NCBI RefSeq assembly: GCF_050003625.1
Contig: NC_134401.1
Coordinates: 1,054,001 to 1,118,000 of the forward strand
Direction of reading: 5' to 3'
Origin: Haematobia irritans
Lineage: Eukaryota; Arthropoda; Insecta; Diptera; Muscidae
Length of the DNA stretch: 64,000 bases
Shown here: positions 28,101 to 35,285 of the stretch, one piece after another
How positions within the stretch are numbered: position 1 is the first letter of the stretch
Layout of the letters: each line of letters opens with the position of its first letter
Notes under the pieces: generated by a model
What the model was told of the DNA's origin: nothing
The model's database searches: none
Seen by the model: the letters and a program-made list of their open reading frames with translations, nothing else
Position numbers and translations under genes: made by a program

Positions 28101-29055
28101 ATATAAGTGATACAGAGTCTGAGCCTGGAATTCCTCTGAAGCGTAAGCAAAGAAGATCACGCACCACATTTTCTGCCGACCAATTGGAAGCTTTGGAAAG
28201 AGCTTTTGCCCGCACTCAATATCCAGATGTTTATACCAGAGAAGAATTGGCACAGTCAACGCAATTGACAGAGGCTCGCATTCAAGTTTGGTTTAGCAAT
28301 CGGAGGGCTAGGCTGCGAAAACATTCTGGAGGTAGTAATATGAATAGTGTTCCCAACAACCCGGGCGTAGCAACATCATCGACTGCAGCTACCGGAGTGC
28401 CCGGCTCAGGACCTTTGTCATTTGGCTCTTTGGCAATGGGCTCAATGGGTTATAGTCCGGCGGCGGGAAGTACAGCCTCCAGTACGGGTATGAACGATCA
28501 GCATAGTGTCCATGCTGCAGCAGCAGCTGCCGCTGTTCACCATCCTGCCCATCATCACCACCATCACCATCATGCCCAAATGGGAAGCTATGATTTAATG
28601 GCTGCTCAATCTGCGCATCAGGGGTTTTCGGGTAGTTTTCACAATACACATTTTGCCGGACAAAACTATTATCATCAAGGTAGGTTAGAATGGAGACATG
28701 CTATACTCGTTCAACTAATGCTAACCGTACTTTATTTTCCGCAGACTATTCGAAGTTATCCATTGATGATTTCTCTAAGCTTACGGCAGAAAGTGTGTCG
28801 AAAATCTCACCTTCCCTCCACCTCAATGATAACTATGCTAAACTGGAAAATCCTTCGAACTGGTCTCAAGCTGCAGCATATCAATCGGCAGCGGCAGCAG
28901 CAAATTACTCTGCAGCTCATGCTCATGCCCATCTTAATGAATATGCGGCAGCAGCAGCTGGATCAGCCTTGTCTCACAACAATGTTGCAGCTACTGGATC
29001 AGCGGCCTATCAACATGCACCACTTCCACAAAGTGATGCAAAATATTGGTCATGA
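876..29055 (+). CDS. gsb-n: gooseberry-neuro, Pax3/7-type paired-homeodomain transcription factor (5'-incomplete gene span)
   Basis: Joined coding exons are 876-1189, 12247-12358, 28089-28679 and 28745-29055. They give 441 residues plus a stop, in a single open frame. The order is Paired domain (about residues 1-128), octapeptide YSIHGILG, acidic linker [12 protein letters not shown], paired-class homeodomain, His/Ala-rich region, and a C-terminus ending AKYWS. The product is a nuclear DNA-binding protein. In Drosophila gsb-n acts in segment patterning and CNS/neuromuscular development. The orthologue call over gsb or prd rests on HIRLKIVEM, the [13 protein letters not shown] junction, the [14 protein letters not shown] linker and the NYYHQDYSKL...KYWS tail, all close to Drosophila gsb-n and unlike gsb. 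The first intron is phase 1 and falls after the Gly of GYPFQG in the fly protein, so about 20 N-terminal residues and the promoter lie left of position 1. The expected full length of about 460 is close to Drosophila's roughly 450. Introns 2 and 3 are very long and transposon-filled. Confidence 0.96.
1190..2878. other. gsb-n intron 2, proximal part
   Basis: Starts with the donor GTAAGT. Several 60-130-codon open frames occur on both strands but lack coding composition, recognisable domains or splice partners. No repeat recognised. Confidence 0.5.
2879..3129. mobile_element. foldback MITE copy A
   Basis: Ends are CACCCAGAGAAGGAATATGA and, inverted, TCATATTCCTTCTCTTCGTG. The left and right halves match as reverse complements along nearly the whole 250 bp, so the strand could fold into one hairpin. 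Related copies lie at 5245-5498, 29685-29918 and 33709-33957. Confidence 0.8.
3897..4834 (+). mobile_element. internally deleted mariner-like transposon
   Basis: Ends are inverted TAAAGGGTGATT (3897) and AATCACCCTTTA (to 4834), including a TA target duplication. A transposase start [20 protein letters not shown] is at about 4012. A deletion then removes the helix-turn-helix region and first part of the catalytic domain and shifts frame, so only the C-terminal half (4071-4724, with [18 protein letters not shown] and [16 protein letters not shown]) remains open. The second and third catalytic Asp are about 36 residues apart. A poly(A)-like run precedes the right end. It is probably dead unless mobilised in trans. 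It sits inside larger nested elements in gsb-n intron 2. Confidence 0.88.
4071..4724 (+). pseudogene. mariner-like transposase, C-terminal fragment
   Basis: The open frame covers the catalytic half of a Tc1/mariner-superfamily DDE transposase. SDEAHF, QDGATCH and CDLTPLD are all intact. The first 13 codons (MFGSKCV...) are out-of-frame remnants of the N-terminal region joined by the deletion, so no functional enzyme can be made. Confidence 0.85.
5245..5498. mobile_element. foldback MITE copy B
   Basis: TACACGCAGAGAAGGAATAT at the left and ATATTCCTTCTCTGGGTGTA at the right. It is near-identical in the interior to copy A but inverted relative to it. It is inserted inside the composite element at 3206-6123. 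Confidence 0.82.
6124..7277. other. gsb-n intron 2, repeat-free island
   Basis: More complex and less AT-rich than its surroundings. It has a CA microsatellite near 6649 and a mirrored pair GTGGTGATCCTGCC (6931) and CAGGATCACCAC (7018). No ORF is seen. It could be regulatory. Confidence 0.4.
7278..7929 (+). mobile_element. CACTGAAAAA-ended short element, copy 1
   Basis: The left end CACTGAAAAAAATATTGTCG is followed by GAGGTCAAAGATTTCAT. The right end is TTTTTTTTCAGTG. There is no coding sequence. It shares most of its length with copies at 8522-9103, 18854-19484 (inverted) and 39510-40062. Confidence 0.75.
8214..8240 (+). repeat. poly(A) run
   Basis: More than twenty consecutive A in gsb-n intron 2. 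It may be the tail of a decayed retroelement, but no body is recognised. Confidence 0.7.
8522..9103 (+). mobile_element. CACTGAAAAA-ended short element, copy 2 (right end lost)
   Basis: Collinear with copy 1 from CACTGAAAAAATATTGTCG to ATTCTCCGCTTCC, then stops matching about 70 bp before the expected right terminus. It is a direct repeat of copy 1, 1.2 kb away. Confidence 0.72.
9104..11473. other. gsb-n intron 2, distal part
   Basis: No gene recognised. AT-rich, with GT/TG-rich patches near 10730-10820. A possible decayed repeat end near 8084 (ACACTCAAACAAAGTTTACT) recurs inverted at about 22505-22547. Confidence 0.4.
11474..11820 (+). mobile_element. tRNA-derived SINE, full copy 1
   Basis: A tRNA-like head carries an A-box-like GTGGTGCAATGGTTAGCA, an anticodon-stem-like CCTTGCATACACAAGG and a B box GGTTCGATTCC. 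A body of about 270 bp follows (GGTGGATTATCCCACCTCAG, AAAGGAGGTCCCTTGTC), and it ends in CCTAA repeats. A near-identical copy lies at 45541-45894, with fragments elsewhere. Pol III transcription is expected from the internal boxes. Its reverse transcriptase donor is unknown. Confidence 0.8.
12247..12358 (+). CDS. gsb-n: gsb-n exon 3: end of the Paired domain and octapeptide
   Basis: This small exon is too short for simple ORF detection. The acceptor is TATATCCACAG and the donor G|GTAAGT. It reads [18 protein letters not shown], the last helix of the RED subdomain. A short Asp/Ser/Arg linker follows, then YSIHGILGG, the octapeptide. In Pax proteins this is an eh1-like motif that recruits Groucho-type corepressors. 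The intron phases are 0 on the left and 1 on the right, matching the flanking exons. Confidence 0.95.
12359..14576. other. gsb-n intron 3, proximal repeat-poor block
   Basis: Over 2 kb without a recognisable transposon. It includes A-rich, CAA-rich text around 13380-13560 that resembles untranslated leader sequence. One very short ORF (ATG at 13478) is not supported. An intronic enhancer is possible. Confidence 0.4.
15663..15745 (-). repeat. tRNA-like / SINE-head sequence
   Basis: On the minus strand it reads GTGGAGCAGTGGTTAGCATG, then TCGTGGGTTCAATCCCTGC. This resembles an A box and a B box (GGTTCAATCCC). Acceptor-stem pairing is not convincing, so I treat it as a SINE-type head and not a working tRNA. 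Confidence 0.5.
15848..15925 (+). repeat. tRNA-like sequence inside the CATATGTTT element
   Basis: TACGTAGCCCAGTGGATAGT (A-box-like) is followed by CGGTTCGATTCTCCG (B-box-like). A degraded relative is at 18165-18215 in the third copy of the element. There is no credible cloverleaf with intact acceptor stem. Confidence 0.45.
16236..17132. other. gsb-n intron 3, spacer between repeats
   Basis: AT-rich and without ORF or repeat that I can identify. Confidence 0.4.
17133..17632. mobile_element. CATATGTTT-rich element, short copy
   Basis: Begins TACACGGACGAAAAAGAGTG and ends CGATTTGTTTTTTGAGGTTGTA. It lacks the tRNA-like middle. Confidence 0.58.
17796..18781. mobile_element. CATATGTTT-rich element, third copy
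   Basis: Begins TACACGGATGAACAAGACTG and ends CGATTTTTTGTGAGCGTGTA. A decayed tRNA-like B box lies at about 18187-18200 and an AATA microsatellite at 18436-18460. The first 250 bp are nearly identical to the copy at 17133. Confidence 0.6.
18854..19484 (-). mobile_element. CACTGAAAAA-ended short element, copy 3
   Basis: Full-length copy in inverse orientation, from CACTGAAAAGAAGCATG to ATATTTTTTTCAGTG. It abuts a foldback-MITE stub. Confidence 0.75.
19485..20868. other. gsb-n intron 3, middle
   Basis: No gene seen. Two open frames (19951-19658 on the minus strand and 20418-20651 on the plus strand) lack any family resemblance. Confidence 0.4.
20919..22127. mobile_element. dispersed repeat with TTATACCCTGC ends and internal 153-bp tandem repeats
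   Basis: The left end carries TTATACCCTGCACCACT and the right end its inverse (AGTGGCGCAGGGTATAA). The body holds tandem units starting TATATATGGGAGCTATATCT and a GACGGACAGACGGACA motif before the right end. There is no ORF. I recognise it as a widespread fly repeat type but cannot name its class with certainty. Confidence 0.65.
21361..21860 (+). repeat. 153-bp tandem repeat array (three units plus a diverged fourth)
   Basis: TATATATGGGAGCTATATCT recurs at 21361, 21514, 21667 and 21822, a period of 153, 153 and 155 bp. The first two units are nearly identical (GAACCGATTTCAACCAA, GGCCTCTGTGGTCATATGAG). Confidence 0.85.
22548..24300. other. gsb-n intron 3, AT-rich part
   Basis: Very T-rich stretches (23380-23700). 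No gene or clear repeat. Confidence 0.4.
24301..24850. promoter_or_regulatory. cluster of CTTTG/CAAAG words, candidate TCF-responsive enhancer
   Basis: Thirteen CTTTG or CAAAG words occur in 550 bp at 24301, 24348, 24361, 24446, 24516, 24532, 24558, 24568, 24581, 24646, 24769, 24789 and 24846. GATCTTTGATG at 24566-24576 is close to the fly TCF/Pangolin consensus. It lies in gsb-n intron 3. Binding and function are inferred. Confidence 0.3.
24851..28088. other. gsb-n intron 3, distal part
   Basis: No gene recognised. A perfect hairpin CGCTTGG-CTG-CCAAGCG sits at 26467-26483 and a possible short SINE remnant at 25903-25945. It ends at the TTTAATTTTAG acceptor. Confidence 0.4.
28089..28679 (+). 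CDS. gsb-n: gsb-n exon 4: homeodomain and His/Ala-rich region
   Basis: The acceptor is TTTAATTTTAG. The exon completes the split Gly codon and reads [19 protein letters not shown]. The homeodomain spans 28148-28327, from QRRSRTTFS to RRARLRKH. Helix 3 reads VWFSNRRAR with Ser at homeodomain position 50, the hallmark of PRD-class proteins with a Paired domain. Downstream are Gly/Ser/Ala-rich sequence, an Ala run, an eight-His run near 28550-28573 and the conserved end QNYYHQ. The donor G|GTAGGT follows 28679. Confidence 0.96.
28745..29055 (+). CDS. gsb-n: gsb-n exon 5: C-terminal region and stop
   Basis: A 65-bp intron (28680-28744) separates this exon from exon 4. Its acceptor is TATTTTCCGCAG. 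The split Asp codon gives ...[22 protein letters not shown], followed by [14 protein letters not shown], Ala-rich repeats and the terminal SDAKYWS before TGA at 29053-29055. This matches the Drosophila gsb-n tail. Reading through the 65-bp intron shifts frame and gives a Gln/Met-rich artefact. Confidence 0.94.
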
Positions 29056-29684
29056 ACCACCACCTCAAATGATGATAACAGTATCCTAGTAGTGGTCTAA
29101 ACTACCCTTGACTCCTACCCCCCTAAAAAGAGGCATTTTTTTTAGAAATAATATTTATTTATTTTATTCGTTGTACATTAAAGAAAACGTTTTTATTTTG
29201 TTTCCTATTTTCAAATGAATTGCATCCCCTTTCTTGAGTAAAGCCATCATATCTCATTTATTTATCGCTTATATTTCCTCAAAAAAAAAATTTTTAATAT
29301 ATTTAGTATATTTATATACAATAATATACATAATCTTTGAATTTGTAATTTTTTGCTGTAGAAATAAATAGTTAGAAAATAGTGTTAAGAGTTCTATTAA
29401 GGAAACAAATTTAATTACAATAAATCAAAGAGAAAATATTAATTGAAAATATATTCACGAATTCTTATTACTTACTATGCAAACACCGTTGTGGCTAGGC
29501 ATTTTACCTTGGATGGGAAGGAGGGTTCACAATCACCAGTACCAGTAGTAGTGGAGGTTTTACTGCTTCAAGTCAAATAAATAACGCTTCAGATATAAAT
29601 AAACCAAAGAGAAAGGCTGCGAGATTATCAAAAAAATATATATATAGTTCAACTATAATGATATGCCTGCAGATTGACCTTATC
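29056..29684 (+). other. gsb-n: gsb-n proximal 3'UTR and downstream sequence
   Basis: This is AT-rich sequence after the gsb-n stop. The first clear poly(A) signal is AATAAA at 29363-29368. No open frame here looks coding. The real 3' end cannot be fixed from sequence and could lie much further downstream. Confidence 0.5.
29363..29368 (+). promoter_or_regulatory. candidate polyadenylation signal AATAAA for gsb-n
   Basis: This is the first canonical hexamer downstream of the gsb-n stop, about 310 bp away. The surrounding DNA is AT-rich, so chance occurrence is possible. Confidence 0.4.
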
Positions 29685-29918
29685 CACACGCAGAGAAGGA
29701 ATATGATCACCCCAACTGTTACTTTTTCACGGAAAACATGTTGCATGTTTGTCGAAACCATGTTCTTTTCTCGGAAATTATGTATCTGATTTCGGAAAGC
29801 ATGTTATGTTTGACGAGAAATAATATTTTTACGTCAAAAATGCTACATGGTCGCTATAAAAAAGTAACATTGTGCTCTTGAAACATGTTTGAGGTGATCA
29901 TATTCCTTCTCTGGGTGC
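29685..29918. mobile_element. foldback MITE copy C
   Basis: Same family and orientation as copy B, with a small deletion near the left end (the CATGTTCCAAGAGC segment is missing). It lies just beyond the gsb-n poly(A) signal. Confidence 0.8.
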
Positions 29919-30109
29919 ATTTTGCTACATATTATTACAATATTTATTCGAGCTTATTGGACAAGAGGATGAAGGGAATTGCTACTATTAAGTTATTGAA
30001 AAGAAAATGGCAGATACTAATCTATACAAGCCTATACACATGTTTTATCACTGGCTGATTCGAATTTCCATAGATCTGACAGGGGAAAATTATACATTAT
30101 GGGTCTTAT

Positions 30110-30152
30110 ATGCTACATGTTTGGGGTGATCATATTCCTTTTCTGCGTGTAT
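30110..30152. mobile_element. foldback MITE end fragment
   Basis: Only the terminal GGGGTGATCATATTCCTTTT plus CTGCGTG is present. Another such stub lies at 18806-18853 and a left-end stub at 47156-47240. Confidence 0.6.
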
Positions 30153-30320
30153 TGCAACAAAAAGAATTAAAATAAAACTTTTCACATTTACCAAAGAATA
30201 GTTTCCCTTTTTCCTTTGTAGACAATTTTTTTCGGAAATAAAACAAAAGACCCCATTTGAATTGTTATATTAATTGAAACATTGACATTGAGTTTATTTA
30301 AATAAATGTACATTATATAA

Positions 30321-31758
30321 TTATTGTCTCATCTCAGTAATTGGTTAATAGACTTTTTTGTAATTTCTATTATTGTATTTTAGGTTTTCGTATTGACAAC
30401 TTCAGACTTACAATTATTATTTTTTAAATATCTTTAATAGAATTATAATATTTGATAATATTTTGTATATTAATACAATAATAATAATGGTAAGTATTTA
30501 AAATTGTTGTATATAAATAAGAAACTGACATTTGTAAATAAATATTTGCATAAAAGAAATTAAAAAAAAAAATTCAAATGGGAGACTATCCCAACAATTA
30601 AAACACGAGTGTAATGTTCATTTCAATGTAAGATTGTACAAACAATAGTTTAAAAAAGTTACACAATTATTAATAGATTTCAATGTAAATTTATATAAGG
30701 ATGTGTGTATATAAGGTTTACTATATGTAATTTAAATAGTTTTTGTTTTCAATTTTTTATCTCATTATTATTGTCCTTCTGTTTTCTTTAAAACTTCTAC
30801 AAAGCTTAAACATACGATGCCCCTCCTGTTTTTTTTGAGGGGATCTGAAAGATATTCATTTTTTCCTCATTTTAGTTATTATTGTCCTTGCAAATTTTAC
30901 TGCGATTTTTTTCTTTTCATTTAAGGTAATATTATTATTATTAAAATTATTGTCTTTGTTACTAAGCAGTACCTAATACTTTTTGAAAATATTGGGAATT
31001 CATATGCCATACATTCATTTAGTTATTTACGTTTTTTTTTTTTTTGTTGTTTTTTTTTAGTTATAATAATTTGAGTTCAAGGATATCAGCGAGATTGCAT
31101 GAGCAACATTTTATTGTCTTAATATTATTGTCAAGTTTCTTCTGTAAGGAGGACCTGGGAAACCTTCCACATTTAAAAAACACAAACTAAAAATAAAATT
31201 GTAGCTACTTTAAGGACAAACGATAGCCATGCTTCATAACTAACTGAAAACAGTGAATCCTCATAATATCCAACTTTACAATCATTCCAAAAAAGCTTAG
31301 AAATATAATGAAAGTTTCATCTAAATGTACAAAAAATGGTATAAGAATTAATTTTCGCTTTTCTATCAAAACAAAAAAAAAAACATTTATTCTATCAATT
31401 TGTAGCTTGATTAGGGATAAGCACCCTGTCAGGATGATGAAATATAAAAGAATAGACCAAAAGTTTGAAGTACATTGTTTTTGTTTTCAAAGAAAGATGT
31501 TCACTTAATATGAGGTTTCACTGTTTTTTTTGCATTATTCCATTAATCTAAGGGCAGATATAATCATACTACAATCATTAAGTTTGACCAAAAATTGTCC
31601 ATTTGAAGGGATATAACATACTTTATATTATTTCTTTTTTTTCCTTTTATTCCTACTAAAAAATAAGTGTTTATTTGTATATGTGATAATATAAGTGTGT
31701 AGGTGTTTGTATGTGTGTATATGATATTATTGTCCAGATATGTTAATTAATTATTGTC
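30321..31758 (+). repeat. eight same-strand copies of TTATTGTC
   Basis: Exact copies start at 30321, 30768, 30879, 30947, 31111, 31125, 31727 and 31751, all on the + strand. I saw none in the other orientation within the interval. Pumilio-type words TGTAAATA/TGTATATA also occur at 30509, 30533 and 30706. This lies 1.3-2.7 kb downstream of the gsb-n stop. Confidence 0.6.
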
Positions 31759-31932
31759 CAGATATGGTAATTAATTAGTATTTAATTAAGATATGGTTAA
31801 ATATTTTGATATAGTTGTTATTAATTTCTTTGATTTCTCCTCAAGTTCTTTTTTAACTTTTTTTCGGTATGTAGTTAATTAAATCTGGTTGTCGTTATGT
31901 ATGTATAATTGTTATTAATTAATTGATTTAGT
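31743..31932. promoter_or_regulatory. cluster of TAATTA palindromic homeodomain-type sites
   Basis: TTAATTAATTA (31743), TAATTAATTAG (31768), TTTAATTAAG (31783), GTTAATTAAA (31874) and ATTAATTAATTGATT (31914) lie within 190 bp. TAAT-N2-ATTA is the P2 site preferred by paired-class homeodomain dimers. AT-richness makes chance occurrence plausible. Confidence 0.25.
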
Positions 31933-32061
31933 TTTAGTTTTTTGTATGGATTTTCTTTGCTTTTTGCATCTTACTATTTGTATTATATTATATTGAGGGG
32001 GATTGGGGAGGTGTTTTTTGTGGAGGATTTTTGCTTTGCTTTAGCTCATGTATCGTATGTC

Positions 32062-32379
32062 TTAGTATCGTGTCAAGTTATTGAGATCATTGCGTCGAAA
32101 ACTGCGGCGATTCATGGCCGTTATACGTGGTGGTGTACCCCAGGAATGGAAGGGCGCCGACACTGCTGCCTGACGTCTGAGATGGCGTGGATAGTATGCC
32201 GATGGTAGGTCGTTGGTTGAGATACTTCTATGATGTTCCATGGATTGCATATACAAGGGCCAGCGACCACGCATTCCGGCGGCACCCCAATTCACCATCG
32301 GCCGGTAGGGGAAGAAACAGCGTTTACAAACGGCTGCGATTGGTTGACGCAGTCGCTCTGGTGGGGGGTAGTACTCGAC
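32062..32379 (-). CDS. coding-like terminal exon, possible alternative last exon of Nplp1
   Basis: On the minus strand a 106-codon open frame (stop included) follows an acceptor GACAAAG at 32380. It reads VEYYPPPERLRQPIAAVCKR, continues through CFFPYRP, MVNWGAAGMRGRWPLYMQ and AFHSWG-like text, and ends RRNDLNNLTRY with TAA at 32064-32062. It is visibly richer in G/C than its AT-rich surroundings and favours C/G at third positions. It lacks its own convincing ATG. Exon 4 of Nplp1 offers a donor (40357|GTATGAGT) in the same phase, which would give ...GRARQF-VEYYPPP and a 508-residue precursor. It could instead belong to another minus-strand gene. I do not recognise a family. Confidence 0.55.
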   Translation of the reverse strand, partial: VEYYPPPERLRQPIAAVCKRCFFPYRPMVNWGAAGMRGRWPLYMQSMEHHRSISTNDLPSAYYPRHLRRQAAVSAPFHSWGTPPRITAMNRRSFRRNDLNNLTRY

Positions 32380-33708
32380 CTTTGTCGGTAAAGCGCAAAC
32401 ACAGCCAGCATAGTATCATGGAAACCACATTGGTGTATGGTGAATGATCAAGATGACCAGGCAATAAAGTAACAATGAGGAGAATATTAATTAATTGGCA
32501 TCGTTTAGTTCTCTATCATGCATATACAGGTATAAAAATAGCACAGTTTAAATAAACGTTTACACAAAATCTAATTAAATCTGTATTATACGCAAACGCA
32601 CACACACACATTACATACAAATTACAATTCATATAAGTACATTGGGTCTCCGTTTCCGCTTATCTACAGAGGCATTGCACGTACACACTCATCACCCAGA
32701 CGAACACACACACACACTCTCTCTTTCTCTCTGCATTTCAATTTCATACTCTCTATCTTTCACTATAGCTTAAAGAAAATATTTGAGATACAGACACCTC
32801 TCTACTGCTACATTATGCAAAATACAAAATCATATAGATACGAGTACAGGCAGAAATCGAGTTTTAGTTGTCGCAATGCATGCTCGCACACTCAGACACA
32901 CACACATACACAAAAGCCAACTGACTCCTCACAGCATTCGGTCAGGCATAGTAGCAAGTAGCAATGTTACAGAAATAAAAATAAAATCATTTCAATTTGC
33001 AATTTTTGCCTCCAAGCAATTTACCAGCATTTAATTTTCAGAGTAAGTATTTAAATAAAGAAATGACTGAATTTCGAGAAAATTCCCAGAAATAGCAGAG
33101 AGTAAGGAACTTGAAGTAGAATTTGAATTTTCCTTGTCTATGGTACAACAAATGTTTCATCAAGGATAATATTAAATAGAAATTCCTTACCAAAGAGCAA
33201 AAAAATGTTTTCCAACATAATCCAAAATGTTAACTACTTACAACGAAGAAGGACCAGTTGTCCTTATTTAACAATTTTATGAGTATAGTAAAGTCAGTCA
33301 GTAAGCAAATGGTCTAATTGAATTGATCTTGCACATAAAACCCAATAATTTGGGATATCCATATTAATAGTCCATGTTAAGGAACTGTATCGAAACCAAA
33401 ATAAAAAGTTTTTTTGTCGACGTTTGGTCGATAAATATGAATCGATTTACTGCAGTGTACGCTTTCTGAAACCAACGAGTTACATGCAAATGGCAATTTC
33501 ACAATATTCAGTGCAAACAAAATCATTTACTCCAATGGAATATTGTGAAAATGTGTGACTATAACTTTTAGTAAACCCCAAGGAGTAAAGGATATAAAAA
33601 TGATAGCCTTGATTCTGCCTTTATTTGTGTGTAATGTAAGGAATCTCTTAACTAAAATCGAAGTCGACAATTCGGCCATCATCTGCTTTTGAAACCTAAA
33701 GAAATTAT
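32380..33708. other. spacer with CA/CT microsatellites
   Basis: Short CA and CT arrays at 32596-32611, 32707-32735 and 32896-32910. If the exon at 32062-32379 is spliced to Nplp1 this is intron, otherwise intergenic. No gene seen. Confidence 0.4.
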
Positions 33709-33957
33709 CACCCAGAGAAGGAATATGATCACCTCAAACATATTTCAAGAGCAAAAAGTTGTTTTTGGATGGTGACCATGTAACATGTATGACGCAATCA
33801 TTTTATTTTCATCGAAATTATGTATTTGATTTCGGCACGCATGTTATGTTTGGCGAGAAAATAAAATTTTTGAGACAAACATGTTACATGGTCACCATCC
33901 AAAAATAACATTTTGCTCTTGAAACATGTTTGAGGTGATCATATCCTTCTCTGCGTG
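33709..33957. mobile_element. foldback MITE copy D
   Basis: Begins CACCCAGAGAAGGAATATGA and ends with the inverse at CTTCTCTGCGTG. The interior diverges from copies A-C but keeps the palindromic layout. It is in the region between gsb-n and Nplp1. Confidence 0.78.
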
Positions 33958-34596
33958 ATTATGTTATTCCTTAGGGTTTTGGAAAATCTATAGGACCAAC
34001 GGGAGAATTCGAAATCATAACAATTTATAAATTAAACAACTATAACCGAGCAATTACGCATTCTTTAGATGTAGAAACGATCTCTAACTTAAAATCTGTC
34101 CTACCGAATATATTACTTCAATTGGTATTTTTTCGCTCCTCATAAATTCAAAGATTTTAGTACATTTGAATTCACAGCAATAACTACACTTAGATGGCAT
34201 CAATTACATGATTAGCTAAGGCGCGAACCATTCACCAAATCAATTTTATTTTGCTTTGCTCGCCCTAAAAATCCAATAAGAGAAGGCCGTTTAGGCTCAG
34301 AAATGGTGGTGAATTCTAGCACTTCGCATAAGATCAAACAGCTTGCTCACAATAAAAGTGAGTCTACCAAAGCCATCAACCAATTCGTTTATAGCATTCA
34401 CAATATCACGGTCGATTGGTTCGTGACCCCGCTAAATGGTTACCACGTCTAATCATAGCCCAAGAAATGTACATTGTCTACTCCTTAATATAAAGAGGTC
34501 TAACTTTTTTTGTTTACCCTTATATATGTATATAAAATTTTTAAATGAGAAAAAATGTATTTATTAAGAATTGTATTAATATGTTTTTTTGTTTCT

Positions 34597-35285
34597 ACAC
34601 TGAAAGAACAGTTTTTTTTCTGAGGAACTATATTTTAGTGACGCTATAATTTTTTCTTTAAAAACAAATAAAAAATATTAGAGAAAAACCTAACAGCATT
34701 TGTCATAATTATTATGAGAGCAACTTAAAGAAAATATTATACATTCATGTCCAAAAATTTTAAATTGTAGTAATGTGGACGGAAAATTTGTCTGCATTGA
34801 TATCAGGCTCATATAAAAATAGTTAGGTGGAATTTCGTTTGTCTAAAGTTTCGTTCGGGTGGAAATTTTTTTTCTTTGGTTATAAAATTTTCCTTGTTTA
34901 TATTAAGCCATCGATATAGTCTTTGACCCATTTTCACTTTCATTTCGTTTTTCGGAATTTTGTTTGTCTGTGATTTCGTTCCGTAGAATCTAATTGAACC
35001 AATCTTAAGGGGCATTCTAGTATAAATTGACGTGGTGCATACACCATGGAATCCATTGAACTCTCTCTCTCTTTCTCTCGCTCTCTCTCTAACACCTATC
35101 TCACTTTAATATATTCGTACAATACACCTAAAGAAAAAGTATTTTCTTCCGAAACGAAATTTTACACAAACGACATTCCCCTTTTCCTTTTTTATTAGCC
35201 TTAAAGAAACGTTTGTAGTCTGCAAAGAAAACTTCGTTTGTCTAAAATGTTGTTCATCAGAAAAGAAAACTTTTCTTTCAGTGTA
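34597..35285. mobile_element. TACACTGAAAGAA-ended MITE
   Basis: The left end TACACTGAAAGAACAG and right end CTTTTCTTTCAGTGTA are inverted. Subterminal GACAAACGAA-type motifs are mirrored. A CT microsatellite lies at 35060-35091. Decayed relatives are at 20869 and 45912. Confidence 0.7.

Noticed and set aside
28058..29089. 343-codon continuous ORF over gsb-n exons 4 and 5
   Set aside because: It crosses the 65-bp intron and is out of frame in exon 5. Splicing restores the conserved DYSKL...KYWS tail.
32187..32447. 86-codon + strand ORF
   Set aside because: Opposite strand of the coding-like exon at 32062-32379, which has better codon usage and splice signals.
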